NCBI GenBank assembly: GCA_019044685.2
Contig: JAGTXX020000006.1
Span: 744,001-808,000 of the forward strand
Reading direction: 5' to 3'
DNA from: Nannochloris sp. 'desiccata'
Lineage: Eukaryota; Chlorophyta; Trebouxiophyceae; Chlorellales; Chlorellaceae
DNA: 64,000 nucleotides
Shown: one piece after another, positions 21,665-32,217 of the stretch
Numbering within the stretch: position 1 is the stretch's first letter
How the letters are laid out: the number at the start of each line of letters is the position of its first letter
The notes under the pieces: model-generated
What the model saw: the letters and a program-made list of their open reading frames with translations, nothing else
Database searches by the model: none
What the model was told of the DNA's origin: nothing
Position numbers and translations under genes: made by a program

Positions 21665-24600
21665 TTACCGACGTCCGCCTCTTCCTCTACCACGGCCGCC
21701 ACCGCCTCTTCTTGCACCTCTCCCCCTCCCACCTTGCCGCCGCTGCCCTTGGTTGTGCTGACGATCAGCCATCTCCGCAGCTTTCTTCTTTTTTCCACGC
21801 AGCTGTACCTCAGGCCTACCATTCTCCTGCTGGGTTTTAAAGGCTTTATCAAAACTAGTGCTATCTAATTTTCCACCGCCCCGCTCGGAAGCATTCCCTC
21901 TAACTTTCTTTGTCTTTCCCCGGTCGTACTCCTCATCATATTCATCATTTTGCTTCCGTCCAGGTGCAGCTTGGTATAATAATTTATCATGTTGGCGTTT
22001 CTCCCCGATGTCAGCGTCTTCCCAGGTGTCTAAACCCAAGGTAGGCTTGGTTCCTGCTTTAAGAAAATCCCGTACCGCCCCTTGATCACGCTTTCCAGCC
22101 CCTTGACCAGTACTTTTGGTAGAAGTAATAGCTCTTGTAGGCTTGGTTACTCTTCCATTGGCAAGAGCAGGAACAGTAGTAGGGGCATCTTTTAAAATGG
22201 ATTTTACTGGGGGCCAGTCTGGTGCAGAGACGGCAGAACCATAGCTACCTGAGTCATCTACCCCATTCTCACCGCCACCGTTCCCGACACGTGCAGCAGC
22301 GGCTTTTCTTTTCCTGCTCTGTTTCTGTCGATCTTGTTGAGCTAAAGCAGCCAAACGTCTACGAGGAGCAGGCTTCGTGATAGCACCTTCTGCTTCGTTA
22401 TTCGGGGCAGGGCTACTCGGTTTTGGATTTGACACTTTTCGACTTTGAGCGGCTTGTCTAACGATGGCTCTGGCTTCTTCTAGACGCTTGCCTCGACGCC
22501 CTAAGAGAGGGCTATGAGGCATAGCATTAGTACGAGGCCTACAAAAGCGAGAAGAAAGAATTTGAAATGGAATGGAGGTCAGAATATTCATGTTCATTAT
22601 TACTGTCGGGCAGTGAAAGGCAAGCACAGAGAATTTGAAAAGCAATAATAAAAGGATGTTCGAAAGGATGAGAGGTCAGTTACGGAGGTTTCTGAGGCCT
22701 CCGAAAATATAATGCATATCTATCATGGGATTCAGTGCCCAGTGCGGATCGTCCTTCCTCAATTTTCTATAAAAAATCCTTTTTCATATTTTTCCAGATT
22801 TCTCGGAGAATAAATTGTTAATTTATCTCACCTTTGTTGCTGTCGACTAGGGAAATCATTCTCTACAGCACTGCCCTGCTTGCCAGCGCGTCCTTTACGA
22901 GGCGAAGGCGGTGAGGCAGTTTCATTAACATCACTATCATCATCGTCGCCATCGTTCTCCTGATGGGAGCGATTGTCAACACCACCTCTATACACGCCAC
23001 CATTTTCTTTCTTCTGCCGCTTCGCTTGCTGCTGCTGCTGCTTTTCTTGTTGGGCTGCAAGGGCTGCTTTGGCCTCATACGCTTCCAACTGCTTCCGTTG
23101 CTGCAGCTCTTGCTCGCGTTTCCGCTTTGCAGAGGCCAGAGTCTTGCTATTGTCTTGGTTTTTCTGCGGCGGTAATCCATTGGGAGATGTTGTCGGTTGC
23201 AGGGGTCTTGGCATAGGTCCAGCTACCACCGCAGGAGTAGCCATCTGCCGCTTGATATAAAACAGGATATATGCAGCTTGCCCTAATACATTCCGTTCTG
23301 CAGTTAAATTGACCCTTGTATCGTCAAATTTATGCCAATCACCATTGGCACCACCTTTTACAAAACAAAAATAATGCCCGCTATGCATGCTATGCCCTTG
23401 ATGAACTAATACACCGTAGAGATCGTAGACTGCTGGCGTCTTAGGACGTTGACTCATATAGGGGGATAAATCTAACACCGGGTCAAACTCGACTTGTTTA
23501 CTAATCTTGCGCCCAGACATTGAAAATTCAAATCGTTTTAGTTGAATCACAAGGACACTGGGAGCTGTCTCTACAGTCATACGTTTAACAGCACGGACAC
23601 GACGGTTTTCTTTAGGGCATTTGTATTTATTAGCGCCATCTAGACTCTCGCCAGCGGTAAATCGTTTTAATGCCTTGTCTACACTGCTCGCGTGATTGAT
23701 CTCCAACGACAAATCCAAAAAAGGATCATAGGTATTCGATTCGTAGTTGCAATGAGTGCATTTCACTTGAGACCGGATACGACCACCAAATATACGGTAA
23801 ATAAAGGATGTAAACTCGACATCAGGGGGTGGTTTTGGGATGCCTGCTAAAGACCGTTCGTGCATTGCATCAAGAAGAGCAATGAGGTACTCATGAGCAT
23901 CTTCTTGTCTACCCATTCGGAAACTGCAATGGAGACGTTCGAGAGGAGGTTAGCAGCGGTACTGGTGATATTTGCACGAAAGGGATTGCTATGGAGCTCA
24001 AACACAGGAAGAGAAATCAGAAAAAATTGTTCACAGGAAACTAAAACTTAAAAAATACACATCTCAGAGAGGGAGGTGTCAGTGTAACTATGACTATAAG
24101 GAAAGATCATTCACCACAGCCCTCAATAACTGAGGGCAATTGTGGCTCTACCAAATTCGTTCTCATCGTCCACCTCATCTCTCTAGCTTAGTAAAAGAAA
24201 TAAATTCTGGAATAAAATAGAAAGACGGGTGAAAAAATCTTGTGTCTGTTACCTACCTGCGGTTAACCTTTCTAAGGGTTTGAGCATGCTTTGCCGGCGC
24301 TACGAAATTTTTCTTCCTACCAAGTGACTCTTCTACCAGTTGACGAGTGATCTGAATAGGATCAAACCCGTTAGAGCCACCAGATTTATTGGCCATGAGA
24401 GGCTGGCCTGATAGAAGAAGCTCAGCTAAAGGTGGTGTGTGAAGTAGACACTGTAGGACAGAGTTCATAAAACAAGTGTTTCCTAGATTACGGAATCCAG
24501 TACCCTGTACGTAGAAAGAGAGAAGACACGGAATGCGTTAGAACATAGGAACTTTAGTCTGATAGTAATTACGGGCGACCGAAGATTTATTTGTTTAAGA

Positions 24601-25032
24601 AATGTCTAGTTCAAGCTAGGAAATGAACGCACCAGTCTGCGATTCTGCCTCCATTGCATAGGAACATCTTCGAATCTGAACAATTCCTGGGAGCGGGGCT
24701 TCCCTTTTGGAGTTTGGTCCCCACCCTTTCGCCCCATTTCGCCCTGTGGCTGCGGCAGAACGAACGAATTCACGTTAGAACCGATGGAAAAAGTCGAAAA
24801 TATTTTTAAGAATAAAATCGGGAAGCGAAACCGGGATTTCTGAATTGAATTTTGAACAAACGCTCATATAAATGCCGATGTTAAAAATTAAAATTCTCAC
24901 CTCGACTGGGTCGTTAAGACAAAGAAATCCTAGTTCAGCAGGCTTGATCGAATGTGCATCAGTGTTCTTAGCTGGGACGAAAGGTATTCTTTGCAATTGA
25001 TAGCCTCTTATATGCAATTTGTCCAAACTCAT
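21665..25032 (-). CDS. USP36/USP42-like ubiquitin-specific protease with RGG tail
   Basis: Five exons (24901-25032, 24633-24743, 24257-24504, 22832-23923, 21665-22538) with consistent phases give 818 residues. [17 protein letters not shown] holds the catalytic Cys (near residue 91), and [13 protein letters not shown] holds the catalytic His. Zinc-ribbon cysteines appear as CTHC and a lone KCP, so the second CxxC is reduced. [12 protein letters not shown] is typical of the USP36/42/17 group. The C-terminal exon has [14 protein letters not shown], which matches the conserved basic element at the C-terminus of USP36/42, and ends in an Arg/Gly-rich RGG tail. USP36 is a nucleolar deubiquitinase that stabilises RNA polymerase I and ribosome factors; nucleolar location here is inferred from the basic and RGG tail. 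Confidence 0.85.
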
Positions 25033-25410
25033 CAAATTTTATGGACAGCTTTATCTCCTTAGGGAGCCATTAGCCCCTCTAAAACTATCAAATCAAATTA
25101 TTAATATTGAAAATGAAGCATAAGCAAACAGATTTGAAGCCAATTTCCCCTTATGGCCGCCTGCTGCCCATTTTTGAAAATAAGACAGCAGCAGCTGAAG
25201 GGCCTCCCTCGCTGTTGTGAAGGGGCCCCAGCTTTGCATTTCATTTTCAATTTTCTCCTCAATGTCTAACTTAATGGCAGAAAAATTGTATTACATGGAA
25301 TAAACCTATATCCTAATCTAAAAATATCATATTATGTTGCATATATTTAATATTTTCCATTTTCTTTCCGACTCCCAGAAGAGCAAGAAGAAAATTTAAA
25401 AATCAATTAT
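25033..25410. other. Spacer between uS13c and the USP36-like gene
   Basis: About 380 AT-rich bases between two minus-strand genes. It contains the presumed USP promoter and the 3' flank of the S13 gene, and no ORF of note. Confidence 0.4.
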
Positions 25411-26215
25411 TTACTTCCTAGCAACCTTTTTGCCGGGAATAACTCCGCTCTTCTTTCCTTTACGAGTGCGGGAGTTGTTCTTAGTGTGCTGGCCACGGCA
25501 GGGCAAGCTCTGCAATAGAAAAAAACAAAAAAACAATTTCAGTCTTTTTTGAACCCGTCAAAATTATCAAAGATACAATCCCGTTTTAACTGCCTCAAGC
25601 AGTACTTTTTATCTAGTTTTTCTGCGCAATCAAAAAGCCTATAACTTACGTTAATGTGGCGGCGGCCACGGTAGCAGCCAATCTCTTTAAGACGCTTAAT
25701 ATTTAAAGAAACATAGCGGCGGAGGTCTCCCTCGGTAGTATACTTGTCAACTTCCTCACGAAGTTTAGTGAGTTCCTCCTCAGAAAGCTCCCTGGTACGC
25801 TTGTTCTCAATACCAGAGTCAACAAGAATAGCCTTGGCAGTGGTGTGGCCAATGCCATAGATGTATTGAAGAGAAAATTCAATCTTCTTCTGGTTGGGGA
25901 TTTCAACTCCGCCTACACGAGCAGCCTCAATTTTAAGAGGCATTCTCCTGAAAGCTTGGAGGCGGGGAGCAGCTGCGGCAGTTCTTACGGGAGCTCCTGC
26001 TCTGAAACCTTCATAGCTTCGGATAGTCTGCACGGAATAGAACACGGAAAACTAGGTTGAGAATGACATGCGATGGCTACCATTAAAGTCTAAAGAGTAT
26101 AATTAACGCAATCACGCTCCAAAAATATGTAGTCCATTAAAAATGTAGCATTTTTACCGACCTGATTGCTGTTCACAGTCAGCCTAGCGAGCTGCTGTGC
26201 GAGTGCCTGTGCCAT
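25411..26215 (-). CDS. RPS13: Chloroplast ribosomal protein uS13, nuclear-encoded
   Basis: Exons 26162-26215, 25650-26027 and 25411-25509 give 176 residues. The first ~48 residues (rich in Ala, Gln, Arg and Val, no acidic residues early on) look like a transit peptide. The mature part starts near [20 protein letters not shown] and continues with the S13 signatures [37 protein letters not shown] and [19 protein letters not shown]. It is of the bacterial/plastid type, not the cytosolic S18. It binds the head of the 30S subunit and contacts tRNA and uS19. Transfer of this gene to the nucleus is a feature of green plants and algae, so it is a strong lineage marker here. A mitochondrial destination cannot be excluded, but the sequence is closest to plastid S13. 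Confidence 0.9.
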
Positions 26216-26624
26216 GATTATCCCTACTTTTTAGTCTCTACCACTCCTTTGCAAATTGGAGGGATTCTATACAATACTGAAATGTTCTAGAATACGTACA
26301 TAATCAGCAAATGGCTGTTATTTAAGCTTTTCGGAGCAGACCACCTCCCTGGCTCCAGTGTTGGCAGCAGTTTTGACCCCGAAGCGAACAGCGAAATTGC
26401 CTTTTGATTGAAATTCCACTTAAAACGAAGCAGGAGAGCACAGTTGCTTAGTTAACAGAGAGACGTAGCCATTGCAGCCACCTACATGCAGATTGGCGTC
26501 TTATTGTGCATTACACAAGAAAAGTAACAAAGTACCGTAGTAAAGGTAATAATTTAAAACTTGGAAACAAATAGCTGCGGCAGTTACGCCGTGACGCCGT
26601 GTAATTCGCTTCTATTAAACTCTC
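26216..26624. other. Spacer between MTV1-like and uS13 genes
   Basis: About 410 bases between two minus-strand genes, holding the S13 promoter. No gene, tRNA or clear repeat seen. Confidence 0.4.
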
Positions 26625-28827
26625 TCATTTCTTCGCCTTCAACTGCGCCATCGCAGTAGTAACAAAATCAAAAGCGACTTCTTCTCTCTTTGTACTTGTA
26701 ATTCCGCTTGTTGCTGCATTAATAGCTCTCAACACATCATTATTCACACCAGAGCCGCCGCTGTTGTCGCCCCTAAGACCTAAACTGGCAGTGCGAAGTG
26801 GCTGCTGCTGCTGTACAGCAGTTAATGGTGCAGAGCCTACTACTCCACTGCTAGTAAAAGCACCGACAGGTTGATACTGCATTGGGACATTGCCAACTCC
26901 ATTAGAAAACTGTAAGGCAGCACCGACATTGACAGCAGATGCGATCCCTGGCGCTGGTGAAGGGATGCTAAAAATATCATCTAGAGGTCCTGTACTATGC
27001 ATAGAAGGCATAGAAGGTGTGGTAGGTACTGCGTGTGGTTTTGAGAGTGATAAATCAGTTAAAGCATCTAATAAATCTACTCCACCTGCACCGGCATTTT
27101 GCTGAGGCGAAGCAGCCGCTGTGGGCGCAGCCGCTGGCATTGCTGCTGTCGAATCTGCCCAATCACCAAAGACATCGGTGCCACCACTCTGTTCTGAAGC
27201 TGCATTTAATCCAGCAAGAAGATCCATGGCATTGGCATTACTACTTGTGGTATCATTCTGAAAGTTCGATGCCGATGCTGCATTTAAAATTAAATTGTCC
27301 CCTCCTAGCAAATCTTGTTGTGTTGACCCTATTCCAGCAGCAGCTGCTGCTGTTTTAGAACCACTCAGATTACCTTCTCCAGGGAGCGTATCAGCACCAA
27401 GGAGTTTCAACACACGTTCTGCACGTTGCCGTACTGTTGCCTGGGTCGATTGTTGGGCTCTGCGAATCACACTCACACCCGCCTGAAAATGCACAGCAAC
27501 TTCCCCTGCAGTTGGGGAGGTAGCACTTTTCTCTAGCAAGGCTTCGATTACGCATAATGCTCGTAAAGTCTCTTGCCAGCTACCAATCTCTAGCTTATGT
27601 TGCAGTGCGGACGCCAACTCAACTCCGTCCAGTGCTGCTGCATCATTGATAAACTTATCCAGGTCTTCACTATTAGGAGCCACTCGCATACCACTTGGGG
27701 TGCAAATTCTATCTACAAGACGATATTCACGTGATTGCTGCTGTTGCTGTTGTGACGAGGAAGAAGGAGAGGGGCCAGGGCTACGATCGAGCATCACAGA
27801 TCCTCGACTACCACCACCGCCACCGAGAGGGGTGTTGCTGTTATGAATGCCATATCCATGGCCACTATTATCACTATCGACAGAATTAAGTCTACGGTGT
27901 TCTGGGCGCGTTAACGCCTCAACTGCACGATCAGTTAAATCCCTTACACCGTAGGAAAGAGACTCCAAAACAGCACCGCCGCTACTTAGATCGAGACCAC
28001 CACCTCTAATTGGGGCTCTATAGGGTGCTGCACCGCTGCTAGCATCTCTACCTCCGCCGTATTGATAGCCGACAGATTCACTGCCGAATCCCAACATACC
28101 AGAAGAGGAAGAAGCGCCTCCTCCAAATCCGCTATCGTTGCCGAAGCCTTCCATTTTATGACCGCTGGCACCGACCCCGCCAAGACCAGAAGAGGTAAAA
28201 GAGGAAGCATTCTGCGTTCCTGGAGCTGCATGTAAGGTATCTAACGCCTCCCGAGCATATTCCTGTACTCTTTTCCATGGAATATCCCCTTTAAATGCAT
28301 CTGGAGCGCATTTAAAGTGAGTGAGATCGCGGATGGAAGAGGAATGCCGGGCGAGAGCCCGGCGAAGTTCCGGGCTGCCACGTTGTGCTGCATGCTTGAT
28401 TAATTTAAGAGCCTGCAGATGGGAATAATGATATTATAAGTTATGGAGGTGAAGTATCGGATGAAAACAAAGGAAGTATGAAGATGAAGAGTTATATATT
28501 TTACTATACAGGGCGGGGTCGTAATTACCTTTTGCTTGACGGTGGGAGAGCGATGTTGGAGTCGCTGTTGGAGGATATCTAATGCGTCAACGACATTTTT
28601 GCTGGTACTTCCTATAGCTTGGACAACTTCGTCGAGCAAATAAACTGCGGAATAAAATAAATACGGTCAAAGATTGTAAGAATTAATATGTGAATTCGAA
28701 TTGCTCAAACACGTTGGGTATTGCAGCATCACTTACTTGGAGTTGGCTCGTCTTCTGTTGATGTCGCTTGCTCAATTTTAAGTCGAAGCTGGACTGTTCC
28801 AACGAAAGAGGCTATTCTGCTGGCCAT
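26625..28827 (-). CDS. MTV1/tepsin-like ENTH-VHS trafficking adaptor
   Basis: Exons 28737-28827, 28529-28644 and 26625-28412 give 664 residues. Residues 1-145 are an ENTH-like domain: VKQKALKLIKHAAQRGSPEL, RHSSSIRDLTHFKCAPD and FKGDIPWKRVQEYAREAL match plant MTV1 and animal tepsin. A second helical, VHS-like domain follows at about residues 210-335 (VDRICTPSGMRVAPNSEDL, WQETLRALCVIEALLEK). The rest is Gly, Ser, Ala and Gln-rich with acidic DLLAGL and DLLDAL boxes, which suit clathrin or adaptor ear binding. MTV1 is an AP-4-associated coat protein at the trans-Golgi needed for vacuolar sorting. Two folded domains in this order make the MTV1 assignment better than a plain epsin. Confidence 0.85.
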
Positions 28828-29180
28828 TGGTCTGTCGATCAAGGTAAGATCTCTTCCTTGGTAGGCTTGTGTCTACTGACCACCTCTTTAGAAATAATTA
28901 AAACAAGGCTAGAACGCAAACTTTTATTATTGTTTTGAAACGGAAGAGATCCAGCACACTTACTCACTTGACTTACCAAAGCAGCAAGCGGCGAAGAAGA
29001 AAAATACTTTCTAAACCCACAGAGCTCTTCTAAATCCCGTAAGGCTAAACTTTGAACATTGATGTCGCCTAATCATGACTTCATTAACCCTTTGCGAATA
29101 GCATATGCCAGTTTCTGCATATTTAAAAGACTATTAATTTCAAAAATTTGAACAAAAAGCGATCTGGCAAGTTACTTGCT
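28828..29180. other. Divergent spacer
   Basis: About 350 bases between the MTV1-like start (minus strand) and the S/T-P-rich gene (plus strand). Presumed promoters; no ORF or repeat of note. Confidence 0.35.
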
Positions 29181-29954
29181 ATGGCAGGCAAGGAGCAGCC
29201 ATACAATCCTGCCAAGCGCAGTCGAAGTCCTGCACAGGGTATGGGCTGGGCGGAGTATGATGCAGACCTTTTAGACAATATTCGCAAAACGAAGAAATTT
29301 GCCGTCGACGTGTCCATGGCCTCGGACCTCGCCAGCAAAATGATCATGGGAGACCAGTCTTCCCCAGCCAAATCAGTTAACAATAGACACGCTACATCAG
29401 GCGCAGCAGATCCTATGTGTGTTAGTTCCGTAGAATGCTCCCCTGCTGTCACCCCAAAGGTGCCGCTGTGGGGACTCGATCACAACAACGGGCAGTCGGG
29501 TACCCCACAACTGCCTGGTTGGGCTACCCCTCAACGCCCAATAGCACTCGGCCCAGCCGCTTCAGGTAGTCTAGCAGAGAGATCCTTAACTTCTCCATCA
29601 GATACGCAACTAGACGGACAAGACTTAAGGAGGGTCGCTCTACGGAGAGTCGCTTTGCTCCGGAATGCCGGTGGAGGGAGCACAACGAGTGGTACTGGTA
29701 CAGCAACTGTAGATGAGTCTGGTTCTCCAATGGTTCTAGGTGGAGGATCAACTGACTATTTACCTTCTCCAGCAATGTCTCATCGTCGCTCGAGGCTTGC
29801 TTTGCCCCAGAATCCTCTGCTGAGTCCTCAAGCGGAAAATAGGATGGCTACAACTCCTGTACGATATAAAGGTCGTGGTGGTAGTAACAGGGATGGACAT
29901 GACCGTAGCAGCCCTGATGAGTTTGAGCAAAAGCAGCGCAATAGACGACGATAA
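29181..29954 (+). CDS. Unknown Ser/Thr-Pro-rich protein, possible CDK substrate
   Basis: Intronless, 257 residues from ATG at 29181; an in-frame TTG upstream is not credible as a start. I recognise no domain. The protein is low in hydrophobics apart from a short helix-like segment at about 20-55 (WAEYDADLLDNIRKTK, SMASDLASKMIMG). It has about eleven SP or TP dipeptides spread along its length, basic clusters such as AKRSRSP, HRRSRLAL and KQRNRRR, and a GATPQ/LPGWATPQ repeat. RSRLAL fits a cyclin-docking RxL motif. This is the pattern of a disordered nuclear substrate of cyclin-dependent kinases, but no function can be assigned. Its composition resembles its neighbours and the frame is clean, so it is probably a real gene. 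Confidence 0.6.
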   Translation: MAGKEQPYNPAKRSRSPAQGMGWAEYDADLLDNIRKTKKFAVDVSMASDLASKMIMGDQSSPAKSVNNRHATSGAADPMCVSSVECSPAVTPKVPLWGLDHNNGQSGTPQLPGWATPQRPIALGPAASGSLAERSLTSPSDTQLDGQDLRRVALRRVALLRNAGGGSTTSGTGTATVDESGSPMVLGGGSTDYLPSPAMSHRRSRLALPQNPLLSPQAENRMATTPVRYKGRGGSNRDGHDRSSPDEFEQKQRNRRR

Positions 29955-30362
29955 CAGACCGTATTCTTCGTTCCTTTTTTCTGTTTTTAAATTCTAGTTT
30001 GTAGTTTAGTATCGGTTGATTCTTCTTTGAAACTTGAATGTTTTTTCCCGTCTTTTACGCACTAGGGAAGTTTCTAGCTGTTCTGATAGCCCCCCCCCCC
30101 CCCACCCCCCCGCTTCCCCACGCGTGTACTCCTACGTATTTATGGAGAGTCTAATGCCAGTTATTTTGATACGCCATTCTAAGATTTAGGGGTTACAAAA
30201 GGTGGTCGGAAAAGTATGCAGCCTCAAGTCGATACCCTGTATAGTTTTACTAGTATTGTAGGGGTCTTACACTCGTTCTTTTGAATCGGTAAGAAGCATT
30301 ATCATTTCCTTACTGTAAAGCCAATTCAATAATTCTACTTTCTTTCCTACTCCACAGCGATT
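29955..30362. other. Convergent spacer with a poly-C tract
   Basis: About 400 bases between two converging genes. A run of 14 C (30090-30103), one A, then 7 C lies here. Otherwise AT-rich; no gene seen. Confidence 0.5.
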
Positions 30363-32039
30363 TCAACCCGACGACTGCGGCAAAGGGGCAAGTGGTACGT
30401 TGGTTCCAGCCACAGTCACAATCCCCGATAACAAATACCCACCCCCATGATTCATAGACATCGTAGGATGCGTTCTCTTTGGTAGTACTTGCTGTTTTCT
30501 GTACCACGTTTCCTGTACCATCAAACTGACAGCATTGCCGGTCCTTCGAAGTTCGTTCATGGTGTCAGCAAGTGGTTGCAAGGTTTGACTCCATACAGCA
30601 AAGCTGGCAGACGGGGAGAGTAAAGGAAACAGCGCATTGAGAGCTATCTTAGGGTGGAGAATCGGGTTGCAGAGGATACAGCCAGAGAACGGAGGCTTCT
30701 CGCTGCCCGTGTCTTTGCTGTTTTTCTCAACTACTACTTCTCCGTTCCCGCTAGGGGTATCTGCTGCTGCTTCTGTTGCTGCTGCTGGTGGTGGTGATTG
30801 TAGTGATGAGTCTACAAGCATATATTCAGTTCCTTCATCTTCAGCTACTTTTTGTTCCTTCTCTTTCTCCAACTGGTCCCTTCTTGTTTTCAACAACCCA
30901 ACCAGCGGTGCCCGACTCACTGTCCCGCGTATCCCGCTTGTAAAATTAAAAGATTTCACAATTTCTATCCCTTTAGCGTGTGGCTCCAAATATGTCGCAC
31001 ACACACTCCCATACCCACCCATCCTTTCAGCTACAGCACCGGTAATCATTCCACCACAGTTTTCTAAAACTAAAATTTTTGACCCCGGCCCCACATTTGC
31101 CATATGAAGAAGGATGCCGACGGCATCAGGACGGAGATATCCGATCCTAGCAGGTTGTTTATTGAACAGCGTATCGCAAATAGACGCAGCGGTAGGTCGT
31201 TTAGCACATGCGAGTTGGACGTACTTCTTTGCTTTGCGTTTTTTATATTTTTCTTGTGCAAATTCACTTTTTGTTTGAAATGTTGCAGAGTTGTTGGTCA
31301 AGGCATCGACGATCTCTTTGCCGTGTTTACCTGCTTGTTTCATTGCCAAGATTTCAGCCTGTTGTATCTGCAGTAGAGATAGAAAAGAAAGAAAGAGAGA
31401 TAAGCGCTTGGACAGGGGAAATGGTACTCTTATCGATAATGAGAATAGTGAACATGAAAATAAATAAATAAATTATTTTATTTTATTTGGCCAACCGCCA
31501 GAAAAACTTACTGGTTGATTTGTTGCATTGGCATCTAGTAGTTTTGCATTGTTGCGTGTAACTTCAACATCCTCATTCCATTCACCGCTAGGAGAACTGC
31601 GTAGGAAAATTGAGAAGATTGCATGTGAGCAAAAAGAATTAAACAAGAAGAGAGGAGACGGCGGTGGAAAAAATAGTAAGTTAGAAGTTGATCTCAAAAT
31701 ACTCACTGGTGGGTCTTCTCTAAGGATTTGCCGTCTGCTGAGATTGTAAACAAAGTTCCATAGTTACAACCAATTATCGGATCTGCTGGATAAAAGGCTT
31801 TACCCAACTTTATTCTCCTGCATGAGTTGAAAATCGAATGGAGAGCTGTAAAGTTGTTTTCGTCTACATAAGCAAAAATTCTTCTAAATTCTGTGTGGGT
31901 ATTTTGTTTGACATATAAATATCCAGTGAATTTTATAAAATTCTTACACTTTGCCTCGAAGAGTAATTATCGATTGCCGATCGCCAAGCACGTCGCCAAA
32001 GATGATAGTGTCGCCCTCCTTGATGATCTGATCTTCCAT
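30363..32039 (-). CDS. TRM6: TRM6 (GCD10), non-catalytic subunit of tRNA m1A58 methyltransferase
   Basis: Exons 31948-32039, 31707-31817, 31512-31596 and 30363-31367 have consistent phases and give 430 residues. The N-terminal barrel reads IIKEGDTIIFGDVLGDRQ and PIIGCNYGTLFTI. Then follow the family signatures NSATFQTKSEFAQEKYKKRK, KKYVQ, and PARIGYLRPDAVGILLHMAN. The Rossmann-like half, with ILVLENCGGMITGAVAERMGG, lacks the intact AdoMet motif, as expected for TRM6, which binds tRNA while TRM61 catalyses. A Glu/Ala/Ser-rich insertion lies at about residues 255-310. The gene is divergent from the MATE gene, with 178 bp between start codons. Confidence 0.9.
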
Positions 32040-32217
32040 CGTATTTTTCAGATAATTTTCAAAGTGACTAACGTCAAAATGCGCGTCGTTATACGCCATA
32101 TTTCCTTCCTCCTATGTGAACCATGTTTGAACAGCTGGGAGCCTTGGAAGCTTTTGTCTTAGGTTTTCAGAAGAATCTCGTCATTACAATTAAATAATAT
32201 ATGCAAAACAACGTTTC

